From Dunaliella salina (Eukaryota; Chlorophyta; Chlorophyceae; Chlamydomonadales; Dunaliellaceae), in the NCBI GenBank assembly GCA_002284615.2, contig MU070022.1, forward strand, positions 91,597 through 119,358: a DNA stretch of 27,762 bases. The letters run 5' to 3'. Below are positions 1 through 9,446 of the stretch, in pieces. Numbering within the stretch: the stretch's first letter is position 1; the number at the start of each line of letters is the position of its first letter. The notes beneath the pieces are model-generated. The model worked only from the letters and a program-made list of their open reading frames with translations. It searched no databases and was not told where the DNA came from. Made by a program: the position numbers and the translations under genes.

Positions 1-5
1 CACAC

Positions 6-44
<39 letters not shown>
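1..44. repeat. (CA)n microsatellite at the left window edge
   Basis: An almost pure CA dinucleotide run opens the window, with one early interruption (caacac), so its true length is unknown. The window also ends in the complementary GT repeat. Confidence 0.95.
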
Positions 45-767
45 GCATGCCTGTGCGCGCAGCCATGGCATTGGACGAGTCCCATGTTGTTCGCATGTGT
101 TCTTAAAACTCCCAAATACAACTGTAGGTCAGCTGCCTTCCCATCTTTTATATGGGAGAAGTCTCAGCCAATTCAAGCCAGAAACACAGGCAATGGGGTT
201 ATGGAGAGCTGTCAGCCCTGCTCCTGGACGCCCAGGCTCTCCTTCATGCCTTGGTTGTTTCTCCTCAAGCAAAATTACAATTGTATGTAACACATTGCAT
301 GTAGAATGCACCCAGCAATCATGATGCAACAATCGTTGTGCAGGGTGTGCAAAGCACTGCATGCAGCAATACAACAAGCTGATTAAACAATCACGCTTGC
401 GTACGCATCGTGGCATGCTCATACGCCGTGATGGTCATTGCCTCTTAATACTCGATGTGAGTGAGTTGTGACAAAGCCTTCAGTCACAGAGAGACTGGCT
501 TCGCCACTCAAAATTTCAACCCTGCATGCAATACTTCCCTTACTTGTTCCTAGTAATTATGCATTTTGACTCTTGTCATGCTTATTGACACTTTCAGATA
601 GGATCCTCCTGAATCCTGCTTGCCACTTCCATTGAATTTCAGCATACTCCCTGTAGAAGTATGGTTGTTCAGTAAGATACTTAGCTGGTGTTTGAAGGCT
701 GTGCATTTCCAAAAAGAGAAGGGAGAAGGAAGGAAAAGAAAACAAGTTGGTAGAGAAAATCTATATC
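45..767. other. No recognisable gene; contains one dispersed-repeat copy
   Basis: Short open frames occur on both strands (for example 84-290 plus and 129-422 minus), but none has a recognisable motif, repeat structure or convincing splice signals. Apart from the repeat copy at about 363-512, listed separately, nothing here can be assigned. Confidence 0.5.
363..512 (+). repeat. Dispersed repeat X, copy 1
   Basis: About 150 bp aligns, with many differences and small gaps, to 23425-23568. The shared landmarks, in the same order, are GCAGCAAT/ACAGCAAT, CACGCTTGC/CACACTTGC, a GTGCTC/ATGCTC block, a TTGTGAC block, and the nearly identical end GAGAGACTGGCTTCGCCA. No open frame is conserved between the copies, so it looks like an old non-coding dispersed repeat. 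The boundaries are approximate. Confidence 0.5.
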
Positions 768-885
768 AATTTAGGTAAAAGTAAAGGTAGAAGTCTATGC
801 TGGTCAAAATCAGCGTGCATTAAGGAAAGACCTAACCGTCAGCGCTGGCACTAACAGCAAGTCCCACCAAAAAGAGCAGGCAATA
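768..885 (-). repeat. R family (SINE-like hairpin repeat), copy R0
   Basis: Read on the minus strand, this stretch has the R-family signature: GACTTGCTGTTAGTG, CAGCGCTGAC, CTTTCCTTAATGCACGCTG, a short loop, CAGCATAGACTT, then a pyrimidine-rich tail. The hairpin lies at 797-816 and its stem is slightly decayed. It is the only R copy in the window on the minus strand. Both ends are approximate and no target duplication was found. Confidence 0.6.
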
Positions 886-1092
886 CAGGGCAGCTCCAAA
901 CTAATGCGGGTCTGACAGGTTGTCAGCCATCCGTCCAGTAGCGCGGAATCAATTCAGGAAAGGGAGAAACGTTGGCTCGAAGAGCCGTGAGTTTTCCTCG
1001 TGAGAAGACGAAGGGGACAACCATGTGGATCTGGTGGGTTTTTGGCAGTGTCCTCACTCAAGGGTAAGTGGCATGAGTACTGATTAATTAAT

Positions 1093-2418
1093 TTGATGAG
1101 CTTCAGCGCGTGCTGGGTAAGTTGGGTATGCACAGAGGAAGGGATAAATTGCTTGTTTACTTAAATTCAAAAGGAAATAGTGTACCCACTTTTACGCTAG
1201 GTGGAGCACAGATTCTGCGCGCTGGGTCATTAATGTGAGCTTTTTACGAGAAAAATCAAACCTTTCCTCTTCTGAACAGCATATGTGCACCTTTTTTGGC
1301 TGGATGTTGCCGTGTTAGGCAACTTGTAGGTGACTGTAAGCTTGTGGATAGGCCTCATACCGTGCTTTGACTGACTAAGGCATATGCTCTTCCTGCATGT
1401 ACGTATGCTAGCCATATTTGGGGTACTACATTTATAAGACCAGGAGCTGAGATGGCCTGCCCATTGCAGACTGTGCACTTGTGGTTATTGAAGCATATCC
1501 TTGGAGTTAAGCGGACTACACCAAGTTGGTCTGTGTTGTGTAAGTGGGGGTTTGAACCATTCCATGTCTATTGTTTATGAGCTGCTGTCAAACTTTTATA
1601 ATGCCTTCCTTGCCTGCAACAGCACAACTTTACGCAAGGTGCTTGGAGCGGATATTGGCATGAGCAGTATTTCTTCATATCTGAGTTCATATCTGTTTTG
1701 AGGGACTGGACAGACGCAACTGCTTCACACAATGCGTTTACTCAGGCCAGCCAAAGGACTAAAGGGTCGCGGGGCAGGTTTAAGGAAGGAGCTGCGTAGT
1801 GTATGGTCGACTGATAATGGAATGGAAGCAAGGTAAACATCCCACCAAATTGGTGAGTCAATTGTACAAAACTAATTGACTCTAGTTTAAAAATACCACA
1901 ACTGGGTTGCACTTTTACACTAATTTCTGCTTATGCCATAAATTATGGCAAACCCTTCCCATGTCCCAAAGTACCTATACCTCCATTCAGGTGGGCATAT
2001 GCAGAGGAACATAGCATGCTTCCAATTGCACGCTCACAAGCTTCAAGTTGAAGCTTCTCGTTGGCAAGGACATGTATCTCAATGTGATCTATGTGCTTTA
2101 GAACAATTGCAGGATGGAAAACATGATACCTCTGCTCTTGTAACTTCTTTTTTTGCCTTGGAAGAAAGTGTGCACATCTTTTTGCTGCCTTTTTTGCGCA
2201 CAGAAAAGTGTTGATAATATAGGGCCTTATTATTTTATGATGCTCGTTCCCTAAATGTGTGTCGGATTTCCCAAAACCAAGATACTGAGACCTATCGTTT
2301 TACCTCCAAACTCATGGATTGTTTTTTTTCAGCACATGGATCGGGCAGCCAAAGTATCTGGCTGAAGGTTACGTTCCCTCATGCATTGTGATGTAGTGTA
2401 ATGCAGTGTAATGTAGTG
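1093..2418 (+). pseudogene. LINE family 2, copy A: 5'-truncated, decayed RT C-terminus and CCHC region
   Basis: This aligns at nucleotide level with copy B (about 18408-19690): the segment after the reverse transcriptase active site, the thumb region, and the C-terminal zinc-knuckle region. Shared landmarks include GATAGGCCTCATACC, ACCAGGAG, GAGCTGCTGTCA, and GGGCATATGCAGAGG (GGCATATGCAGAGG in copy B). The reading frame is broken repeatedly. The knuckle (about 2085-2150) keeps Cys-x2-Cys and His but has lost the last Cys. A local hairpin insert sits at 1855-1882 (GAGTCAATT and AATTGACTC arms), absent from copy B. The 3' end shares TCTGGCTGAAGGTT with copy B and runs into three 10-bp units of TGTAATGTAG type (2387-2418), plausibly the terminal microsatellite of the insertion. 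This is a dead retrotransposon fragment; its 5' limit is approximate. Confidence 0.8.
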
Positions 2419-3119
2419 TTTTTTTTCTATGGCAGGTCTAGTTGAGTTGAGTCTGTGCGTAAATTTTACAGGATTAGCATGGAGCTTTTGTGGATGTTTG
2501 GAAGATCTATGTAGGTCATTCAAATGAAATGCACTGCGAGTTTCTTTCCAAGCATCCATACCATGTCTTAAAAAATGCAAACAGGCAATACAGGCAGAAA
2601 AGGTTGAAAAGGCAATGAGGAAGACATGTTGGAGCAAAGCTGCTCATGGCAAGAGCAAGAGGAGAATCAAGAAGCACACGGATGTTGTGTTCTCAAGACT
2701 GTAGGCCTAAGTGCTTTATAGAAGACCACAGACCACAGATTGGTGATGGGCTCATGCACTGAAGGTAACGTTTGTTGACAGTTGTTAAAAACCTTCTCTG
2801 AGTGCTTAATTTCCTGATTGCCGGAGTCCAGCGCTAAAGAATTATCTTCAGCCCTATCCTTGTGTGCTTCTTCTCATTCAAACATTGAGTACATTTTCCC
2901 CTTCTCGTTCTGGGTGATTTGAGCTGAACCTGGTTGTAATTTCTTTGTAAGACTTTGTGCCGCATCATTGCATACACAGAGCATTATTCATTTTTATCTC
3001 TACTGTGTCTCCTCACGCCAGTACTCTCTCATCTGGAGTGGCTTTCCTACGTCTTTCTTGGTGACTTGTTCAAGCCCAAACTACTGTTACATTCTGAAAC
3101 AACGTCCGGATTACTACCA
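2419..3119. other. No recognisable gene
   Basis: There is an uninterrupted minus-strand frame at 2329-2637 and plus-strand frames from 2955, but I see no domain, homology to the rest of the window, or splice pattern. This may be host intergenic sequence, or the diverged upstream part of the retrotransposon copy that becomes recognisable near 3120-3150. Confidence 0.4.
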
Positions 3120-3149
3120 TTTCATATAATTACGCCTGAACAACTAGGG

Positions 3150-3545
3150 CCCTTCAATGGGCCCTGCAATTCTTTAAAGAGGCTAACCTTCTGCCTGAAA
3201 CTGTCTCACCTGCTGCTCACACTGATGTTGAGTGCGCCTGCTGCCAAGTATGCAATTACCATTGTGGTTATGAGACTGAGACCCTTGGGCCTCCGTTTCC
3301 TGATAGGAAAATTTGTGATGGGTGCCACCGGACATACCATTGGAAATGCATGAAGGAACTTGGATGCTATTCAGATGAGCAAAGACAAGAAATTGAAACA
3401 GCTGATACATGGGTTTGTCCCGGCTGTGCAGGCCTTAATGATGCTCAAAAAAATTGATTGGGAGCGGCTGACCAAAAAAGAACTCAGGAGGGTCATCTAG
3501 CTGCCCTCCTGGGAATCAGAGAAATTCAAGGAGACACAATCTAAA
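3150..3545 (+). pseudogene. PHD-finger segment of LINE 1 copy 1
   Basis: In the frame entered at Cys codon 3233-3235, the translation shows a PHD-type Cys4-His-Cys3 zinc-binding pattern. It has Cys-x2-Cys (CQVC), then CDGC, then His-x2-Cys in HRTYHWKC, then the final VCPGC at about 3415-3430. Spacing between the pairs fits the PHD family, which usually reads histone H3 tails; here it is part of a retrotransposon polyprotein. A stop (TGA) follows soon after, in AAAAAATTGATTGG near 3455, and the frame then decays, whereas copy 2 stays open. The PHD assignment rests on metal-ligand spacing and on near identity to copy 2 (12211-12408). Histone binding is unproven. Confidence 0.75.
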
Positions 3546-3777
3546 TTTCATGAGTGTTTGCTTCAAATTTAAGCACTTGGATTTAAAGCACAACAGAGCG
3601 AGCCTAATCTGTCCATACCCACAGCAGATTCTACCCTCTCAAACCTTAAAAGATAGAGCTTTAAACAACCTAATGCAACCAATGTATGGCACCAGAAACT
3701 TGACACAGAATTGCGTAACACGATCACATTTGATACAAACCCACTAATCCACAAGCAGACATAAAACCAACAGACTC

Positions 3778-4440
3778 ATGCAAAACTGGCTGCGACAGGT
3801 TGACCTTGTGAAGGACACGGATCAGCAATCCCCTTATTTAGTATCATCTGACACAGGATCTCAGGGCCATTCCCCTCCTACTCCATCCCACCTCATTCTC
3901 CCAGAAAGCTGCACAGCACACATGGCTTGCATACATAATACGCATGGCAAATGTGTTGGTAAGATGTCCCCTAACCACTTCCAAATCCTCTATAGGGCTT
4001 TTAATGGGGCCAAACTTGCTGGAATGCACGAGAAAGTAACACCAGCTCCAGGTAGCTTTGCCACTGAGCTGCAAGGACTTCTTTCCCGCAAAACCATGCT
4101 TGAAAGCAAATACTCCAGCAAGGAGATCGAAGACTCTTATTCACGAGCCCTCTCCGCTCACATCCATACAGCCTTTTAGAAATGGGCCTTAGTTAACCAA
4201 GAGGAAATGGCTTCCCTACTAGACCAAAAACCGCAATACCAGAACTGCTGGAGTGCGGACTCCCGAGACACTCTTTTTGGTGCCATGCAAAAAGCCTTCT
4301 CATCCAAATTCTCAGGCTTCTCAGTATGCCACCCCATTCATCATGAAGGAATAATGATCCAAGCTTTGCGACATGTCATTTACTCTGTCATTCTCAACAC
4401 AGAGGCCACTGCTACATTCATGTTCCTTCCAGCTTGAAGT
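3778..4440 (+). pseudogene. Linker region of LINE 1 copy 1 between PHD and RNase H
   Basis: Open frames at 3778-4179 and 4207-4437 are in the same frame and separated by a single in-frame TAG (4177-4179). The translation contains THGKCVGKMSPNHFQ, then a region rich in charged residues, then SRDTLFGAMQKAFSSKFSGF. Copy 2 has the matching text at about 12890-13290. I do not recognise a catalytic domain. Conservation of the reading frame between two copies shows it was once translated. It probably connects the PHD part with RNase H. Confidence 0.6.
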
Positions 4441-4656
4441 AAGAACATGATAACCAACCCCTACTCCGAACTTGTCACTGCCTAACCCCACCTCTGCTAC
4501 GAATCTTACCTTGTGGAAAACTTGGTAACAGTGCCCCTCAATCCTGCCCTAACTAAGAGGTACCTTTACCTAAGCATACCTGGGACCTTCGGGCCTTTGC
4601 TATTTGGAACACTGCAGCTCAAATCCATCTCAACAACCATAACAAAGACTGGCTAC

Positions 4657-4844
4657 AGGGCCTACTAGTTCTGTTTCTGGCTCTCTCCTAGGCTAGCTGT
4701 GTCTAGCGTAGGCTTTGAGGGCCGTCTGGTGAGGCCACTGCTTCCTTGCTAGCTTGCTAGCTTGTTAGTTAGTGGACCTTCCCTTAATGCACGCGGCCTC
4801 TGGCTTACGTAGGCTTTTCTTTTCTTTTCTTTTCTAAAGGGCCT
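4657..4844 (+). mobile_element. R family element R1 (174 bp) with 7-bp target duplications
   Basis: The uninterrupted counterpart in copy 2 (about 15905-15930) allows an exact excision. AGGGCCT occurs at 4657-4663 and again at 4838-4844, and the element occupies 4664-4837. It contains short GCTAGCTT repeats, the family signature CCCTTAATGCACGCGG, a degenerate hairpin, and a terminal run of CTTTT units ending in CTAA. No open frame of note and no clear tRNA-like A and B boxes were seen. It behaves like a SINE-like retroposon: short, non-coding, variable-length simple tail, short direct repeats. The class is inferred. Confidence 0.8.
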
Positions 4845-5586
4845 GAAAGGAGGTTTGAAAGGAGCCACAGAGTGGAAGCTGGCAAATGTCAGCAGCCACC
4901 CAGTCCTAAATCCCATGCATGCTTACATGCCAGGTTTCAATAAACTGGAACGCCTCCCATTTGACGAACAACACGTCTCTAAGCACACCAGAATTCCACA
5001 CATGAACATCCCAGATACAGGCTTGGTGCTCAACCAATCCAGTACTCTCCTAACTCTCAAATTTGTTGACTGGAGGACATGGGCACACAAAGATGGCAGC
5101 TGCCTTGTCCAGAACGGCAAGCAAGAAATTGGGGCAGGCGTCTATTGCCCATTCATTGACAACAAGAACTTTGTAGAACCAAACGGAGCTTGGATCACTA
5201 AAACCATCTGTCTAGCTGAACTGGCAGTGATTGCTGCTGCTATCGTCACCAAATATGCAAGCATTGCATCAGACAGCCTCACTTCTTTCAACCAAACATG
5301 TAAACAACTTATTTACCCTGAGAAATACCTGAGGCACATCCAAAGAGACTTCCTTAGAATGATTCTGTCTCTCGTTAGCAACCATCATACCAAAATTCAA
5401 TTTTACAAAGTGGACGCCCATGCTGATATTGCTGGTAATGAACGTGCAGATGCTATTGCTAAGCATCAAGCAAATCATGCCAACAACTGCGCGGCAGACA
5501 CTGAGATTCCCGGTGCAGGTCCTGGCGGAAATCCATGTACACATATTATTTGGTTAGCCAAGAAAGAAAAAGAGTGCATGCTGTAA
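4845..5586 (+). pseudogene. RNase H domain of LINE 1 copy 1
   Basis: The frame is open from 4855 (243 codons). The translation carries the four acidic residues of type I RNase H, counted from 4855: Asp80 in HKDGSC, Glu122 in LAELAV, Asp140 in ASDSLT, and Asp199 in NERADAIAKHQ. A His-containing loop (VDAHADIAGNER) precedes the last Asp. RNase H removes the RNA strand of the RNA/DNA hybrid made by reverse transcriptase. The apparent start codon is not a real start; the frame entered from the upstream polyprotein before R1 inserted just in front. The frame closes at 5584-5586, where copy 2 continues, so the protein is broken even though the catalytic residues survive. Confidence 0.85.
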
Positions 5587-5639
5587 GTAACCTACAGGTC
5601 CCCCACCTGCCCCCAAGCTCACCATCTCCCCAATCTTTA

Positions 5640-6400
5640 GGATGCTCTTAAATTCCACATGCATAGTAAACACAAGCTTGGATATGTCAATGCCCAAACA
5701 GGTTACTACTCTTACTATCAAACCTTTTTACCGCAAGTAGATAAAAAGAATCAGCAATGCCTTCAGAATTTGCCCAACATTTCTGTACCCCTGAAGCGCA
5801 CCATCCTGCAGTACCACACAGGCACCCTCTGTAAATAAAAAACACGCAGTACCTTTTGAAAAGGTCAACTGATCCATCTTGCCCCCTCCCAGACAGCCAC
5901 CAATTGGACACCACACTCCACATGCTCTCAGGCTGCCGTAACCATTTCATATCCAACATGAAAATTGAACGCCATAACATTGCAGGCAGAATGATTACAA
6001 AAGCACTCTGCAAAAGCCTTGTGGGGGCAGGCATGGCCTACACAGACGTAGGAAGCTATTTTAAGGTTGCACAACACAACCTCCAACTCCCTAAACATGC
6101 CTCAAACAGAACTTTACCTGCCTACTTCTTCCGTCGCAACCTTCCAGAGAGGAAACGACTCAACTCCAGTCGATTAGATGCTGTTCTGATCACCCCTTTG
6201 AATGCCAAACATGCTTCTGACAGTGTTTCTCCTATCCGTTCACATCACACTTTGTGCAGATCCACAAGGAGGACCACAAGAACTAGCAGCGTGAGGCAAC
6301 CCCATGAACTACATGCAAACGGGCGCCATGTGAACCTGATAGAAACCAGGTGTTGTGGAGTCCCTAGGCCAGAGCATCAGTTGAACGCGGCAATGCAGCA
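5640..6400 (+). pseudogene. CCHC and restriction-like endonuclease region of LINE 1 copy 1, catalytic residues lost
   Basis: The open frame at 5856-6539 translates to the C-terminal nuclease region seen intact in copy 2. It shows HMLSGC and ERHN, the RRNLPERKRLNSSR segment, then DAVLITP. Compared with copy 2, the second Cys of the zinc cluster is Ser (PLPDSH), the RPD motif has become RLD, and the EIK motif has become ETR. In restriction-like endonucleases of non-LTR elements the PD...E-x-K residues bind metal and cut the target, so this copy should be inactive. The assignment is by motif and by comparison between copies. Confidence 0.75.
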
Positions 6401-6402
6401 GC

Positions 6403-6652
6403 ATGCAGACCTTTGTAAACTTATCAGCGCTAGCTGTCACAATTCACCCTATTCTTCTGGGTGTAGGTGGAACCTTTTATATCGAGCATGTCCTGAAGCA
6501 ATTCAAACAACTAGGACTGGTTCGCCAACATGCCATTAAGCTTGTCAACGACTTCATGCTCATTCAGTTCAATATGCCTAAAAGCTTGTTCCCACGGGCT
6601 GTGCTACCAAAAACAACTCAAAGAGTAGTGTAGAAAGAAAAAGAAAAAAAAA
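6403..6652 (+). pseudogene. C-terminal module and A-rich 3' end of LINE 1 copy 1
   Basis: After a frame change from the nuclease region, the frame 6403-6633 reads LSALAVTIHPILLGVGGTFY and then EHVLKQFKQLGL, ending at TAG 6631-6633. A hydrophobic strand followed by an amphipathic helix suggests a folded extension of the nuclease domain; its function is unknown. The stop overlaps an A-rich run (6632-6652), the likely 3' tail of the element. Copy 2 lacks this module because its sequence stops at about 17491. Confidence 0.65.
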
Positions 6653-6919
6653 CTATGTAGGCAGAGAAACTCTCCTAATTAATTAAGGAAAAGGAGACAC
6701 ATTGGCTCAAAAAAAGAGCCGTGTGCCCCCTCCACCACCACGCCGGAAAGTGTGGTTTTCTGACCTGAACCTGATTCAGGTCTAACCTTATCTGATTCAG
6801 GAGAGAAGCAACCTGATTCAGTTCTTTAGGCTGACCTGATTCAGCTTGAAATTCAGAACGAATTTTACGCCCGCACCAACCTTTGTGCTGGGAACACAAG
6901 CTAAGAATTAATCAAGAAC
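6653..6919 (+). promoter_or_regulatory. Presumed 5' leader of LINE 1 copy 2, with phased CTGATTCAG repeats
   Basis: This stretch lies between the A-rich tail of copy 1 and the first codons of copy 2. It holds a hairpin (GGCTC and GAGCC arms, about 6702-6722) and four copies of the 9-bp palindrome CTGATTCAG, starting at 6771, 6792, 6813 and 6836 (spacing 21, 21 and 23 bp). The first is embedded in a longer inverted repeat with arms GACCTGAA and TTCAGGTC (6762-6782). LINEs need an internal promoter within their 5' leader. Repeats about two helical turns apart are what a factor-binding array would look like. The promoter role is inferred. Confidence 0.5.
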
Positions 6920-8594
6920 ATGGTTTACCACTCAACACTTAAAGATGCAACTATTTTAACCATAACAGATGACAACGGCCAAGGGCATGCTGTAACCCTT
7001 TAAAAAGTCTTCCATCCCACTCACAGTAATAACACATGGAACTTGCTAGACTCCCAAAATGACCACCCCAAAACACTCATCTCACATAATGATTGGAGTG
7101 GTCTGCAGGGAAGTATCCCGACTTTTCAAATTGGGAGTGTGTGGGACGGCCTGGACCCTGCCTCTGACCTGCATATGGCAGACAGCTCATTCCCCTTCAA
7201 CCCAGAGATATATATGCATGACAGCAGTATTATCCACATAGATTCTACCCCAGTACCAGCAGAGCCCACACATTTGCCTGCCCTGCTTGACCGCAGGATA
7301 CAGTTCCATGAACAGGTTAGAAACATGCAACATGTGTGCCATCGACGCTTGGCACCCACTCAAACCGTCGAAACTTCTCCAATTAGCCACACTTTTCCCA
7401 GCATTGATAATGCCTCACACCAAGGCCAACCCAGCCACCCCATGGAAAAAGTAGATAAATTGAAAATCATGACTACGAATGTCAGAGGCCTCTTTAAGAG
7501 TCAATGGGACCTCCACCATACCATAGCCACCCACAATCCTAATATTTTAGTTCTTACTGAGACCAAACTCCGCTGGAATTGTAAACCCCGTACCTGGATG
7601 GAATCACTCTTCAAAAACTACAAATTATGGTCAGCTTCTGACAAAACTGGTGGTACCACTATTTGCATTCGCAACACCTTAGCCCTAGCCACTCAGTGCA
7701 TTCCAGCCTGCCTTAACTTAAAGGGAAGAATTGCCTCTGTCATACTCAAAGGAACCGACACTAATCTCCTCCTGCTCGCCACCTACTGGCCATCTGGCAG
7801 CTCTCATGAAGCTCTCACTGACAGGATCGAAATGCAACAGCACATCAAGACTTTTCTGGACACCCATAGCAATTGTACCCCTCTGATGATTGGGGACATG
7901 AACGCTACGGCTCAAGATATTGACCGCACCAGCAATGCGTCCTACTAGGAGGTAGTACCATGCTGACAAAATGTACCGTGATTTCCTTCTCTCTAACAAT
8001 CTATCCCCCTGCAAGGAAGACACCTGCAGACCCTGGACCCATTACCAAGCTACTGAGAAAGACATCCACAGCAATACATGCTACACATATGGCCGCATTG
8101 ATGATGTCATATTACCCTTTGAGTGTGCCTGTAATACTCCCCCTTGTTATACTGGCGAGCTAGGCTCCCTCAGCGATCATGTCCCTCTCATTGCCGACAT
8201 ACCTCTAAACGGCCTTAGCATCCACATTCCTTTTCTTAAAGAAGCACAAATTACCTGTCAGAGCCCACAGAAAGTCCTCGTTCGCCCCATCTTGGACTCA
8301 GACGGGACAACTTTTACGCATTCCTTGCAAGACCCAGCAAACGGGGTCCCCCGAAACCTTGAAAATTTGCTGCAAACCCTTGACCCAGCCTGTACAGAAG
8401 CCATTAAGTTTTTAGATAATCTTAAAAACACACCTGCCAAACAAACCAAAAAACTTGAGGCACTCTGCAATGAACTGGCCTCTGATACAGTTGAAACCCT
8501 GGCAGAGGGCATCTCTAGCCTCATTCACTCTTCTTACCAAGTAGCATTGAAAGTGTGCAACAAAAACTATCTCCTCAGACCACAACCACTATAA
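6920..8594 (+). pseudogene. N-terminus and APE endonuclease of LINE 1 copy 2
   Basis: A candidate start ATG at 6920 is in frame with the long open stretch 7043-7948, interrupted by one TAA at 7001-7003. The APE (exonuclease III-like) motifs appear in order: MTTNVRGL (about 7469), LTETKL with the metal-binding Glu (about 7553), ATYWPSG, MIGDMNAT (about 7886), then after a stop at 7946-7948 and a frameshift, GRIDDVI and LSDHVPL (about 8166-8183). This enzyme nicks target DNA to prime reverse transcription. The frame entered near 7971 runs to a stop at 8592-8594 and then shifts again. The Pro- and His-rich residues before the nuclease are unassigned. The motif set is complete, so the break is recent relative to the loss of function. 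Confidence 0.85.
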
Positions 8595-9446
8595 CCCAAG
8601 GACTATAGGCAATAAACAGCGCAACCTGAAAAAGAAGCTTTCCTTGATCAGGAGCATCCAGTCTCAGCTAACCGCCCTTGCCATCAACACAAATGACTGC
8701 ACCTCCACCATTTTGAAACAAAGGAGGGGAAATGCAAATTTCAATAAAGCCATCTCCAAACTTAACAGCCTTCAACTGGACATCCCTCCTCTTTCACAAC
8801 TACAAGAGCTTTCTGAGAGCGCAAAATAAGCCATAACTTACATAGACAAAACACGCAATAAAAACAACTTCAGCATTGCTCGTAAAAAGATGCAAGAAAC
8901 AATCAAAACAAACCCCAAACGAGCACACAAGGAAATCTTCAAAGACAAAAATTTGCAAGAACAGGTCTCCAAGCACTCCGAGATCCAGAGACAGTTAATA
9001 CTGAAACTGGACCAAATCGTTGAACACTGTTACACACAGGCTATGAAGACAGTAAATATCAAACATGGCAAATATCTTCCACACAAAGCCCCTCGTAATT
9101 ATCCCTGGGAGCAGACCAATCACTCTGCCCCTGTGCCAGACCGATTTACTCTACAATCAAGGATCACACAAGACGAATTGGAAGGGAGGGATCAAAGAGA
9201 CTGGCTCCATTCCAAAATCATGGACAAAAGTGCCTTTAATGGATGCATCAAAACCCTCAGTAACAACAAATCTCCAGGGCCAGATGGCTTAGTGAATGAG
9301 ATCCTTAGAATGCTCTCCCCCGAAATCCAAGAGAGCATCCATAAGCTCTTCATCATCATGTGGGATACGCGCCTCACCCCGGTGTCTTTAAAAATCAGTG
9401 AAACTATCCCCATTGACAAAACAAAGGAGAGGAGACAGGTATATCC
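8581..9446 (+). pseudogene. Linker and N-terminal reverse transcriptase motifs of LINE 1 copy 2
   Basis: One frame runs from about 8581 to 9446 with a single TAA (8827-8829). The first part is Lys-, Asn- and Gln-rich and probably helical. From about 9244 it contains NNKSPGPDGLVNEIL, the conserved entry motif of non-LTR reverse transcriptases, then ISETIPIDK, the strand that normally precedes YRPI. A frameshift at about 9430-9446 moves the continuation (SSYRPIGLANTLYKLW) to another frame. Confidence 0.8.

Larger units (their letters stand above)
3120..6652 (+). mobile_element. LINE family 1 (Dualen/RandI-like), copy 1, 5'-truncated
   Basis: Collinear with the second half of the larger copy 2 (about 12100-13399 and 15754-17491), but it also retains the 3' end that copy 2 lacks. 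The order is PHD finger, linker, RNase H, CCHC plus restriction-like endonuclease, conserved C-terminal module, stop codon (6631-6633) and an A-rich tail (6632-6652). Truncation at the 5' end is typical of target-primed reverse transcription that stops early. The frame is broken in several places and endonuclease residues are lost, so the copy is dead. It is interrupted by R element R1 (4664-4837). The left boundary is uncertain because similarity fades between 3110 and 3150. Confidence 0.85.

Noticed and set aside
2507..6661. CTATGTAGG at 2507-2515 and 6653-6661 as target duplication of LINE 1 copy 1
   Set aside because: The 9-bp match sits right behind the A-rich tail, but 2516-3110 does not resemble copy 2 upstream of the PHD, and a 9-mer match somewhere in several kb is not rare enough on its own.
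6771..6844. CTGATTCAG repeats as a CRISPR array
   Set aside because: The repeat is 9 bp, spacing is 21-23 bp, the context is a eukaryotic retrotransposon leader and there are no cas genes.
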